Below, one piece after another: positions 1 through 8,801 of a stretch of DNA of 64,000 nt. The notes under the pieces are model-generated. The model had not been told where the DNA came from. It saw nothing but the letters and a program-made list of their open reading frames with translations, and did no database searches. Every line of letters starts with the position of its first letter. The stretch's first letter is position 1. The DNA is taken from the NCBI RefSeq assembly GCF_900218065.1, contig NZ_OBMU01000001.1:995196-1059195 (forward strand). Direction: 5' to 3'. Source of the stretch: Novosphingobium sp. Chol11. GTDB lineage: Bacteria; Pseudomonadota; Alphaproteobacteria; Sphingomonadales; Sphingomonadaceae. Position numbers and translations under genes: made by a program.

Positions 1-33
1 CATCTCAGGAGGGTAGGGCGCAGGGCGAGGGAG

Positions 34-53
34 ACCCCAGCTTTCGCTGGGGT
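34..53. repeat. short inverted repeat (REP-like or terminator hairpin)
   Basis: Two perfect 8-base arms (ACCCCAGC and GCTGGGGT) flank a TTTC loop, just past the 3' end of the minus-strand yghU-like gene. Intergenic GC hairpins of this look are common in sphingomonad genomes. It could serve as a terminator for yghU or be a scattered REP-type element; no T-run follows on either strand, so the repeat reading is slightly favoured. Copy number cannot be judged from one window. Confidence 0.45.
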
Positions 54-75
54 GACAGAATGGATGCTGTCGGAG

Positions 76-948
76 TCAACCCGCCGCCTCAACCTTGTCC
101 TGCGTCTTGGTATCGAAATCGCTCGCATCATGCCGCTCATGCAGCTGCTCTTCCAGCGGCCCATTGGCGCGATTGACGATCCTGCCCCGCTTTACCGCAG
201 GCCGGGCATCCACCTGCTTCGCCCAGCGCTGAACATTGGCATAGCTCTGCACGTCCAGAAATTCGCCAGCGCCGACATAGGTGCGGTCTAGCGCCACCCC
301 GCCATACCATGGCCAAATCGCGATATCGGCGATCGTGAACTCATCCCCGGCGACATATTCATTCTCGCCAAGCTGCCGGTCCAGCACGTCGAACTGCCGC
401 TTCACCTCCATCGTGTATCGGTTGATGGCATATTCGATCTTTTCAGGCGCATAGGCGAAGAAATGGCCAAAGCCGCCGCCCAGCAACGGTGCGCTGCCTA
501 TCTGCCAGAACAGCCATGACAAGGTCGCGGTGCGTTTGGCCGGTTCGGTAGGCAGGAACGCGCCGAACTTCTCGGCCAGATAGACCAGGATCGCGCCCGA
601 CTCGAACACCCGCTGGGGCGGCGAAACGCTGTGGTCCATCAGCGCCGGGATCTTGCTGTTCGGATTGACGGAGACAAAGCCGCTTCCGAACTGGTCGCCT
701 TCGCCGATGTTGATCAGCCAGGCGTCATATTCCGCGCCGTGATGACCCGCCGCCAGCAGCTCCTCCAGCATGATCGTCACTTTCTGCCCGTTGGGCGTGC
801 CCAGCGAGTAGAGCTGCAATGGATGCTTGCCGACCGGCAACGCCTTGTCATGGGTAGCGCCTGCGACCGGCCGATTGATGTTGGCGAAGGCGCCACCATT
901 ATCCTTGTCCCATGTCCAGACCCGGGGCGGAGTATAGCTGTCGGTCAT
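76..948 (-). CDS. yghU: GST-family disulfide-bond oxidoreductase (YghU-like)
   Basis: Predicted 290-residue cytosolic glutathione-dependent disulfide-bond reductase of the Nu-class GST family; E. coli YghU is almost the same length. The N-terminus carries the family signature VWTWDK...GGAFANINRPV, then the thioredoxin-like segment LYSLGTPNGQKVTIMLEELL (about residues 45-65), NPNSKIPAL (about 95) and a C-terminal helical domain with AGDEFTIADIAIWPWYG and RPAVKRGRIVNR. Family members bind two glutathione molecules and lack a catalytic cysteine. The ATG at 948 gives the family-type N-terminus MTDSYTPP; codons further upstream look non-coding. It is followed on the same strand only by the short inverted repeat. 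Identification is firm at family level. Confidence 0.93.
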   Translation of the reverse strand: MTDSYTPPRVWTWDKDNGGAFANINRPVAGATHDKALPVGKHPLQLYSLGTPNGQKVTIMLEELLAAGHHGAEYDAWLINIGEGDQFGSGFVSVNPNSKIPALMDHSVSPPQRVFESGAILVYLAEKFGAFLPTEPAKRTATLSWLFWQIGSAPLLGGGFGHFFAYAPEKIEYAINRYTMEVKRQFDVLDRQLGENEYVAGDEFTIADIAIWPWYGGVALDRTYVGAGEFLDVQSYANVQRWAKQVDARPAVKRGRIVNRANGPLEEQLHERHDASDFDTKTQDKVEAAG

Positions 949-1042
949 TAGGCGATTTCTCCCACGGTGCGATGTCGCCTCGCAGGTAGGAAGTTGAACG
1001 GCGCGCCGCAACCGCTCGTCCCGCCCGTTTTACCGATCCGGT

Positions 1043-1468
1043 CTATGCCCGCACGACCAGCACGCTGACAGGCGACTGGTGGACGATGGCCGACGCGTTC
1101 GATCCCAGCAGCTTTGAGGATAGCGATGGTTGATGCGATCCGATGACGATCAGGTCGGCGCCTTGCCGTTCGGCCTCCGCCAGCACTTCGTCGCGAACAC
1201 GGCCCCGCCGCGTCGCTATTTCCACCTGATCATCGCCGATGCCAAGATCGCCGCACCATTGTCGCATGGCCGCCAAAGCGTCCTCCTGTTCCCGCGCATC
1301 GAAATCGCCCGCCAAAAGGTCTGAATAGCGGGAGGGCAGGTGATAGCGGACATAGAGCAGCCGCAGCCGTCCCTGCGGTCCTGCAATCGCGCTGGCCCGC
1401 GCCAACGCCGCCCGGCCATTGTCGGGATCGCTGACGTCTATCGCAACGATGATCGTGGAAAACTGCAT
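1043..1468 (-). CDS. universal stress protein (UspA family)
   Basis: 141-residue single-domain universal stress protein. It starts with the beta strand TIIVAIDVSD and ends with the nucleotide-binding pattern GADLIVIGSH followed by LLGSNASAIVHQSPVSVLVVRA, a variant of the G-2x-G-9x-G(S/T) ATP-binding motif of the Usp fold. Members are cytosolic and help survival under stress; substrates are not predictable from sequence. The ATG at 1468 is preceded by AGGAG at good spacing, so the longer upstream reading frame is not used. It stands divergent from groES across a 389-base intergenic region. Confidence 0.9.
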   Translation of the reverse strand: MQFSTIIVAIDVSDPDNGRAALARASAIAGPQGRLRLLYVRYHLPSRYSDLLAGDFDAREQEDALAAMRQWCGDLGIGDDQVEIATRRGRVRDEVLAEAERQGADLIVIGSHQPSLSSKLLGSNASAIVHQSPVSVLVVRA

Positions 1469-1685
1469 CCTTCGCTCCTGTTTCTGCGGTCTGCTAGCCA
1501 AGGCAACGTTGGCAGAAGGGTGGGGATGCGGCCGACATGAAAGAACGCGCACCGGCAACGGCAAGGCGATAGTCGCAACAATCCCGCAAGCTGGCGCTCC
1601 GCGCGTGACAAAGCCGTCGATCAGGCGCAACAACGCCGCCGGGCTCTGAAGGGGCCTTCAATCCTAAAAAAATATGCCTCCTTGT

Positions 1686-1714
1686 CTTGACGGTTATTTT
1701 CACCGCTCCATATT
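1686..1714 (+). promoter_or_regulatory. putative RpoH (heat-shock sigma) promoter of groES-groL
   Basis: CTTGAC at 1686-1691 and CTCCATATT at 1706-1714 resemble the CTTG and CC-AT-rich halves of sigma-32-type promoters, with 18 bases between CTTG and CCATAT. It lies directly upstream of CIRCE, so transcription would begin at or just before the operator, the usual geometry for dual RpoH and HrcA control. The -10 half is not a perfect alphaproteobacterial match. Confidence 0.5.
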
Positions 1715-1722
1715 CCGCAGCG

Positions 1723-1749
1723 CTGGCACTCTCTAACCAGGAGTGCTAA
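1723..1749 (+). promoter_or_regulatory. CIRCE element (HrcA operator)
   Basis: CTGGCACTC, nine bases, GAGTGCTAA. The consensus is TTAGCACTC-N9-GAGTGCTAA; the right arm is perfect and the left arm differs only in its first bases. CIRCE is the binding site of the HrcA repressor, which controls groESL in many bacteria. hrcA itself is not in this window. Confidence 0.92.
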
Positions 1750-1857
1750 CAGCAACTGGTTCATACGGGAGAAGGAACGGCATCAGGCAGATTCGCTGGG
1801 GGATTTTCCCGCGATCGCCCGCCCGACCAATCCCAAAAAGAGGGAAAGGTACTCAAC

Positions 1858-2145
1858 ATGGCATTTCGTCCGTTGCATGACCGCGTTCTCGTCCGTCGCG
1901 TAGAGGCGGAAGAGAAGACGGCCGGTGGCATCATCATCCCCGACACCGCCAAGGAAAAGCCGCAGGAAGGCGAAATCGTCGCTGTCGGCACCGGCTCGAA
2001 GGCTGAAGATGGCAAGGTGACGCCGCTGGACGTCAAGGCTGGTGACCGCATCCTGTTCGGCAAGTGGTCGGGCACGGAAGTGAAGGTCGACGGCGAAGAC
2101 CTGCTGATCATGAAGGAATCGGACATCCTGGGCGTTGTCGCCTAA
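1858..2145 (+). CDS. groES: co-chaperonin GroES
   Basis: 95-residue co-chaperonin that caps the GroEL ring in the cytosol. The start [27 protein letters not shown] is classic: beta core followed by the mobile loop (GGIIIPD, about residues 22-28) that contacts GroEL. The end [15 protein letters not shown] is the standard family C-terminus. Length is normal. A purine-rich GGGAAAGG lies about 10 bases before the ATG. It heads the groES-groL operon behind the CIRCE operator and heat-shock-like promoter, with groL starting 130 bases downstream. Confidence 0.98.
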   Translation: MAFRPLHDRVLVRRVEAEEKTAGGIIIPDTAKEKPQEGEIVAVGTGSKAEDGKVTPLDVKAGDRILFGKWSGTEVKVDGEDLLIMKESDILGVVA

Positions 2146-2269
2146 AGGCGACGGGCTCGGGTTCGTTGCGTAAAGCTGCGAACCGGACCGCTATTCCAAT
2201 TTCCCGCGGATTTCAGCCACTCAGAACGGTGTGAACTTCGCAAGATTTGCAATTCTCAAAGAGAGGTAA

Positions 2270-3922
<1,653 letters not shown>

Positions 3923-3933
3923 AGCGATCGTAG

Positions 3934-3955
3934 CAGTCGGGCTTCGGCCCGGCTG
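3934..3955 (+). terminator. GC-rich hairpin with TTCG tetraloop after groL
   Basis: Nine-base stem CAGTCGGGC / GCCCGGCTG (one G-T pair) closed by TTCG, starting 12 bases after the groL stop codon. UUCG tetraloops are unusually stable, so this may act as terminator or as protection of the groESL mRNA 3' end. No T-tract follows. Confidence 0.5.
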
Positions 3956-3997
3956 TGGTTCGATCGCGATGGCAAAGTCCCTCGCTCAAGCGAACAG

Positions 3998-4030
3998 GGA
4001 AGGGCCGGGGAGCAATCCACCGGCCCTTCC
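3998..4030 (+). terminator. second hairpin after groL, probable terminator
   Basis: Perfect 11-base arms GGAAGGGCCGG (3998-4008) and CCGGCCCTTCC (4020-4030) around an 11-base loop. The downstream sequence has only a weak T content, so it could be a rho-independent terminator of imperfect type or act with the first hairpin. Position and stem quality support an end to the groESL transcript. Confidence 0.6.
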
Positions 4031-4232
4031 ATTGTAGGCTGGAGAAATTTTCAGCCTCCGATCGCCCCCCGCCTCCGTCATGCCAGCGGAAGTCGGCATC
4101 TCAAGCGCAAAGCTCGGCCCAAACCTGAACTATCGACCCCCATCGGGCGGCCACCCGATAGCTCCATTTTGGGCATCTTCCCCTTCCAAATTTACCAAAT
4201 GGAAATCATGTTTAGCCAAAGGTGGCGGAGAC

Positions 4233-6224
4233 GTGTCGTGCCTCTTCCATCATTGGAGCGCAAAACTGCGCGCGCATCTTGCGCCCGATACTCAGCAAAG
4301 CGCTGAGGTGCAGGACAGCCTTGTCAAATCGCTCTACGCGTCACCTGCATCACTGATGATCGGCGCTTTGGCTGGCGGCGCGCTTAGCTTCGTCGTCGCC
4401 TATCATGCTGGCCGCGCCGAAATCACGACGATCGCGACCTTGATTTTCCTGGTCGCGGTCAGCCGATCCATCTCTGCCGTCTACTTTCTGCGACAACTGG
4501 CTCATCATGAGGGGCCAACGCAGCAAGCCTGGGGACTGGCCTATGAACTGGGCGCGTGGGGCTATGCCGCATTGCTCGGTCTGCTCGCTTTCTCGACGCT
4601 CATCTTAACCGGAGACGCGTCGCTGCATATTTTAAGCGTCTGCCTTGTCGCGGCCTATTCAGGTGGCATCGCCGGACGCAATGCCGGGCGCGTGCATATC
4701 GCGGTTGGCCAGACCTGCTTTGCGCTGCTTCCGACCTCGCTCGGCCTCTGCATCGCGGGTGGGCTGGGCTATTGGGTGCTGGCGACGATGTTGTTCCTGA
4801 TGATTTTCGCCATGGCGGAAATCACCCGCACGACCCACCGGATCGTCGTCGAAGCGTTGCAGGGCAATTACGAAAAATCGCAGCTGGCCACCAAGTTCGA
4901 GAGGCTGGCGCGGTTCGACAGTTTGACCGGCGTGGAAAACCGCATGGCGATGCAGATGCGGTTGCGCGAACTGTTCGACAAACGCCGGTCCGATCAGGAT
5001 TCGATGGCCGTCTTCTGGATGGATCTTGATCGCTTCAAGGAAATAAATGATTCGCTGGGGCACATCATCGGCGATCAACTGCTCTGCACCGTTGCGGCGC
5101 GTCTTTCGCACGCGCTGGACGGTCGCGGCCATGTCGCTCGCTTCGGCGGAGATGAGTTCATCCTGATATGCCCCGGGACCGATCGCGCCGTGGCCGGGGA
5201 GATTGCGCACGATGTGATGGCTGAGTTCGGCCATGACTTCGATGTCAGCGGCTATCATCTGACGGTGACGGCATCGATGGGCATCGCTGTCGCGCCCGAA
5301 GATGGGTGCGACAGCGAAGAGTTGCTGCAACATGCCGATATGGCGCTGTATCAGGCAAAGCGTGCGGGACGGAACCGCCATGCCCATTTCGACTGGGCCA
5401 TGAAAGAGCGGCAAAATCGTACCTATGAGCTCGAGATGGGCCTTCGCAGCGCCATGGCAAATGGCGAACTTTTGTTGCACTACCAGCCGATATTCGACAC
5501 GGTCACTGGCAAGATCGCCATCTGCGAAGCGCTGATGCGGTGGGATCATCCCACCATGGGCCGCATTTCGCCGGCCGAGTTCATTCCGGTGGCGGAAAGC
5601 TGCTCTCTCATCGAACCGATAACCGCCTGGGCGCTGGAACAAGCGTGCCGGGATGCGATGCAGTGGGAGGAACATGTCCGCGTCGCCGTCAATATCTCGC
5701 CCGCGCTCATCAAGAGCGACGGGCTTCCGCGCGCGGTCATCGCTGCGCTCATGGGATCGGGCTTGAAAGCCAAGCGGCTCGAACTTGAAGTGACCGAATC
5801 GATCTTCCTGGAAGATAGCGGCCGCACCAGCCTGATCCTGTCAGAGCTGCAGCGTATTGGACTACGCCTTGCCTTGGACGATTTCGGAACAGGCTATTCC
5901 TCGCTCGGCTATCTGCGTGATTATGCGTTCGATACGCTCAAGGTCGATCAAAGCTTCATGCGAAGCGTCGGCGAAGAAGGGCGCGACCGCGCCATCGCCC
6001 AATCCGTCGCATATCTGGCGCACTCACTTGACGTGGAGACGGTGGCAGAGGGCATCGAGACGGAAGAACAGCTACGCTATGCGCGCGAGCTGGGCTTTAG
6101 CAATGTGCAAGGCTTTGTTCTAAGCCGCCCCATGCCTGCCGCAGATCTGCTCACGATGATGGCCGACATGAAACGTGAGAAAAGCAACGTCGTCACGTTG
6201 ATGCAGAACCGCCGCCGAGCCTGA
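4233..6224 (+). CDS. membrane GGDEF-EAL cyclic-di-GMP enzyme
   Basis: Bifunctional diguanylate cyclase/phosphodiesterase, 663 residues from the GTG at 4233. About residues 40-200 hold five or six hydrophobic helices of no family I recognise, presumably the sensor. The GGDEF domain has an intact GGDEF (about 305-309) but no RxxD inhibitory site before it (the aligned segment reads DGRG). The EAL domain keeps ICEALMRW (about 431), NISP, EVTES, DDFGTGYSSL, the lysine of LKVDQSFM, VAEGIE and VQGF, so both activities are plausible. The start is uncertain: an in-frame ATG at 4080 exists but its product looks non-coding. It converges on the rpfF-like gene with a four-base gap, which suggests a functional link. 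Confidence 0.9.
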   Translation: MSCLFHHWSAKLRAHLAPDTQQSAEVQDSLVKSLYASPASLMIGALAGGALSFVVAYHAGRAEITTIATLIFLVAVSRSISAVYFLRQLAHHEGPTQQAWGLAYELGAWGYAALLGLLAFSTLILTGDASLHILSVCLVAAYSGGIAGRNAGRVHIAVGQTCFALLPTSLGLCIAGGLGYWVLATMLFLMIFAMAEITRTTHRIVVEALQGNYEKSQLATKFERLARFDSLTGVENRMAMQMRLRELFDKRRSDQDSMAVFWMDLDRFKEINDSLGHIIGDQLLCTVAARLSHALDGRGHVARFGGDEFILICPGTDRAVAGEIAHDVMAEFGHDFDVSGYHLTVTASMGIAVAPEDGCDSEELLQHADMALYQAKRAGRNRHAHFDWAMKERQNRTYELEMGLRSAMANGELLLHYQPIFDTVTGKIAICEALMRWDHPTMGRISPAEFIPVAESCSLIEPITAWALEQACRDAMQWEEHVRVAVNISPALIKSDGLPRAVIAALMGSGLKAKRLELEVTESIFLEDSGRTSLILSELQRIGLRLALDDFGTGYSSLGYLRDYAFDTLKVDQSFMRSVGEEGRDRAIAQSVAYLAHSLDVETVAEGIETEEQLRYARELGFSNVQGFVLSRPMPAADLLTMMADMKREKSNVVTLMQNRRRA

Positions 6225-6228
6225 CCGC

Positions 6229-7185
6229 TTACTTGGTCAGCCGTGTCTGCGCCGAGGCAAGGCGCCGCATCATCCGCAGATCCTTCGGATCGAGCTTGAG
6301 CGCCGTCGCCGCCCAATTTTCAACGATGTCCTTCAGCTCGGCATAATCGAGCGGATCGACGCGGCGTCCGGCTTCGAAGACGCCGACATGGCCGGCATGG
6401 TGCGGACGGTTGCCGGTGATATAGTCACGCACGGCCTGCTCGCCTTCGCCATCCTCGGCAAGGATGGTGACGACGCCCATGTCGTACATTTCTTCGGCGG
6501 TGTAGACCTTGCCGGACAGGATCATGCGCTCTGCCATGCGGCGTCCAAGCTTCCGCGCCAGGATGGAATAGGCCCCCATTCCGGGGAAAAGGCCGAAAAG
6601 CATTTCGGGAAGGCCGAAACGGGCGCTTCGCTCCGCGACGACGACATCGAAACAAAGAAGAGCCTCAAACCCGCCCCCCAAGGCATCGCCCTGCGCCAAG
6701 GCGATGGAGATGAGCGGCATGTCGGCATTGCGCCATGCGCGATGAACCACATCGATGCACGCATGACCATATTTAACCAGGCCGGGCAGGTCGCCGCGCT
6801 CGATGCACGCCGCGAACAGCTCAAGGTCTCCACCCAGATTGAAGACGCCGGGAAAGCGGGAACCAAGTACCATATATTTGAGCGGCAATATACCCTCGTC
6901 GAACAGCCGCTTCGCCTCTGTCTGCCAAAGCCGGATGTCGCGCAGCATCGGCAGATTATAGTTCGGCCGATTCGCCGGGGTCATGAAGGCCCAAAGGGTG
7001 TCGATCGGTTCATCGAAAGTGACATCGACCTGTCCCAGGTCGAACAGCATCGAATGTCCGCTTTCGCGTGCCTGGAGCGCTGCATCCGTAGCGGCAACGG
7101 CGTGAATGTTTTCGACAGGCAGGTGCATTGGCGAAGCGTCCTCCACCTCATCGCGTGCCGGATTAAACCGTCCGGAATCAATCAT
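6229..7185 (-). CDS. rpfF: RpfF-like DSF synthase (crotonase family)
   Basis: Crotonase-fold protein of 318 residues resembling RpfF, which makes cis-2-unsaturated fatty acid signals (diffusible signal factor) from acyl-ACP. The match rests on FNLGGDLELF (about 115), QGDALGGGFEA (about 165) and GLPEMLFGLFPGMGAYS (about 191). The two catalytic glutamates of Xanthomonas RpfF (141 and 161) correspond to E174 and E194 here, with the same 20-residue spacing. The ATG at 7185 has a GGGGG ribosome-binding site five bases away; ATG at 7209 and TTG at 7242 are alternatives without one. No rpfC or rpfG lies nearby; the only possible signal partner is the convergent GGDEF-EAL gene. An unrelated enoyl-CoA hydratase is possible but less likely. 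Confidence 0.82.
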   Translation of the reverse strand: MIDSGRFNPARDEVEDASPMHLPVENIHAVAATDAALQARESGHSMLFDLGQVDVTFDEPIDTLWAFMTPANRPNYNLPMLRDIRLWQTEAKRLFDEGILPLKYMVLGSRFPGVFNLGGDLELFAACIERGDLPGLVKYGHACIDVVHRAWRNADMPLISIALAQGDALGGGFEALLCFDVVVAERSARFGLPEMLFGLFPGMGAYSILARKLGRRMAERMILSGKVYTAEEMYDMGVVTILAEDGEGEQAVRDYITGNRPHHAGHVGVFEAGRRVDPLDYAELKDIVENWAATALKLDPKDLRMMRRLASAQTRLTK

Positions 7186-7328
7186 CTGTGCCCCCGCATT
7201 TCGATCCATGCTGAGGAAAACAACATTGTTCCTTCGATGCAACCGTCAGTGGATCAATCGGCGCCTCGTTAACCCTTTTTATTGCGTACTGTTGCTGCTA
7301 AGTCGCCAAAAAGACGCGCCTGCCATGG

Positions 7329-7343
7329 TTAACGTTGCATTAA
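7329..7343. promoter_or_regulatory. candidate CtrA binding site
   Basis: Exact match to TTAA-N7-TTAA, the full CtrA box of alphaproteobacteria, in an AT-rich 226-base gap between the rpfF-like gene (minus) and a small gene (plus). Further TTAA tetramers lie at 7269, 7358, 7396 and 7406. CtrA is the cell-cycle and motility master regulator in this class. A match of this length can occur by chance, but AT-rich words are rare in this GC-rich window. Confidence 0.5.
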
Positions 7344-7349
7344 TGCAAC
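7334..7349. repeat. 16-base perfect palindrome
   Basis: GTTGCATTAATGCAAC is perfectly self-complementary and overlaps the right half of the CtrA-like box. Palindromes of this size upstream of genes usually bind dimeric regulators; which one is unknown. It may control rpfF or the small downstream gene. Confidence 0.5.
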
Positions 7350-7411
7350 AAAGGCCGTTAAGTAAGTTTCAGGCGATTTGGTTGTCAGGTCTTTGTTAAC
7401 CTTTATTAATT

Positions 7412-7603
7412 ATGACATGGTGCATGGACAGACATCGCACCGATCCCCAGATTGTGACGCTCCTGCTTCATGATGAAGAGGGGAAAAGCTGGCGCCTCAA
7501 CATCGCTGCCGATTGCCTCTGCTTCATCGGCAATTACCGCCGGGTGAAGGGCTTTGACATCGACGCGGTGGTTGCCTTCGACGGTTTGCGCAAGGCGGGC
7601 TGA
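7412..7603 (+). CDS. small hypothetical protein
   Basis: Open frame of 63 residues between the AT-rich regulatory stretch and tgt. The product is mildly basic with no membrane segment and no domain I know. There is no Shine-Dalgarno sequence; the ATG follows TTTATTAATT directly, so translation would have to be leaderless or begin at the ATG at 7424. It may be co-transcribed with tgt, which begins 64 bases further on. It could also be a chance frame. Confidence 0.4.
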   Translation: MTWCMDRHRTDPQIVTLLLHDEEGKSWRLNIAADCLCFIGNYRRVKGFDIDAVVAFDGLRKAG

Positions 7604-7667
7604 TCCGGGCGGCCAATCGATAAAAAGCGGTTCCCTCTTGTCCGTGCGATGTTCTAGAGCGCGCAAC

Positions 7668-8798
7668 GTGACTCAATCCCGCTTTTCCTTCACGATCGCC
7701 GCAACCGACGGCAAGGCCCGCACGGGCGCGATTCAGATGCGCCGCGGCGAAATCCGGACGCCTGCATTCATGCCGGTTGGCACCGCCGCCACGGTTAAGG
7801 CGATGCGCCCGGCGGAGGTCCGCGCCACCGGCGCTGATATCATCCTCGGCAACACCTATCATCTGATGCTTCGTCCGGGCGCGGAGCGGGTCGCTCGGCT
7901 GGGAGGCTTGCACAGATTCATGGGTTGGGACCGGCCGATCCTGACCGACAGCGGCGGCTATCAGGTCATGAGCCTGTCCGCGCTCACCAGAATGAGCGAG
8001 GATGGCGTCGCCTTCGCCAGCCATATCGACGGTTCCCGTCACATGCTGACGCCCGAACGCTCGATGGAGATCCAGCGTCTGCTCGACAGCGACATTGTCA
8101 TGGCCTTCGACGAGTGCACGAAAAACGGCTGCACCCATGATGAGGCGGCGCACAGCATGGAGCGATCCATGCGCTGGGCGAAGCGATCCCGTGATGGCTT
8201 CAATGCCGGTGGCCAGCATGCCGAACGAGCGGCGCTTTTCGGCATTCAGCAGGGATCGCTCGACGAAAATCTGAGGCGCATCTCTGCGCAGAAGCTGACC
8301 GAAATCGGTTTTGACGGATATGCCGTAGGCGGCCTGGCGGTAGGGGAGGGGCAGGAGGCCATGTTCGCATGCCTCGATTACGCTCCCGGCATGCTGCCGA
8401 GCGAAAAGCCGCGTTATCTGATGGGCGTGGGCAAGCCCGACGACATCGTCGGGGCTGTCGAACGCGGCATCGACATGTTCGATTGTGTCCTGCCGACCCG
8501 CAGCGGCCGAAATGGTCAGGCCTTCACCTGGGCAGGCCCGCTCAACATCCGCAACGCGCGTTTTGCCGAGGATCTTTCGCCGCTCGATCCCCGCTGCACC
8601 TGTCCGGTCTGCGGGATGTGGAGCCGCGCCTATCTGCATCATCTGGTGAAATCTGGCGAAATGCTCGGCGCCATGTTGATGACGCAGCACAATATCCACT
8701 TCTACCAGGCGCTGATGCAGGCGATACGGGACAGCATCGCACAAGCCCGGTTCGCAGCCTTCGCATCGGACTTCCGCCGCGATTATCAGCGGGTCTGA
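7668..8798 (+). CDS. tgt: queuine tRNA-ribosyltransferase
   Basis: 376-residue tRNA-guanine transglycosylase (E. coli 375), which exchanges the wobble guanine of tRNAs with GUN anticodons for preQ1. Visible are [11 protein letters not shown] (about 60), the nucleophile region [12 protein letters not shown] (about 90), FGIQQGS (about 193), AVGGLAVGE (about 218), [13 protein letters not shown] (about 275) and the zinc site CTCPVC with downstream histidines (about 308-340). The GTG at 7668 gives the usual N-terminus before [10 protein letters not shown]; sequence upstream looks non-coding. It converges on phyP with three bases between stops. Other queuosine genes are not in the window. Confidence 0.96.
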   Translation: MTQSRFSFTIAATDGKARTGAIQMRRGEIRTPAFMPVGTAATVKAMRPAEVRATGADIILGNTYHLMLRPGAERVARLGGLHRFMGWDRPILTDSGGYQVMSLSALTRMSEDGVAFASHIDGSRHMLTPERSMEIQRLLDSDIVMAFDECTKNGCTHDEAAHSMERSMRWAKRSRDGFNAGGQHAERAALFGIQQGSLDENLRRISAQKLTEIGFDGYAVGGLAVGEGQEAMFACLDYAPGMLPSEKPRYLMGVGKPDDIVGAVERGIDMFDCVLPTRSGRNGQAFTWAGPLNIRNARFAEDLSPLDPRCTCPVCGMWSRAYLHHLVKSGEMLGAMLMTQHNIHFYQALMQAIRDSIAQARFAAFASDFRRDYQRV

Positions 8799-8801
8799 GA
8801 A

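Larger units (their letters stand above)
1469..1857. other. intergenic region between usp and groES
   Basis: 389 bases separating the divergent usp and groES genes. The groES-proximal part holds a heat-shock-like promoter (1686-1714) and a CIRCE operator (1723-1749), annotated separately. The part from about 1470 to 1650 is GC-rich with no convincing gene or RNA structure. An A-run at about 1666-1674 precedes the promoter. The groES leader downstream of CIRCE is about 108 bases long. Confidence 0.6.
3923..4232. other. intergenic region between groL and the GGDEF-EAL gene
   Basis: 310 bases. The first 110 contain two hairpins annotated separately, probably ending groESL transcription. The remainder (about 4031-4232) carries an open frame in phase with the GGDEF-EAL gene, but its translation is unlike a protein domain, so I treat it as leader and promoter region. 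If the longer start at 4080 were used, most of this stretch would be coding. Confidence 0.5.

Noticed and set aside
7396-7409. second CtrA-like box
   Set aside because: TTAA to TTAA spacing is six, not seven, so it does not meet the consensus; mentioned only as context.
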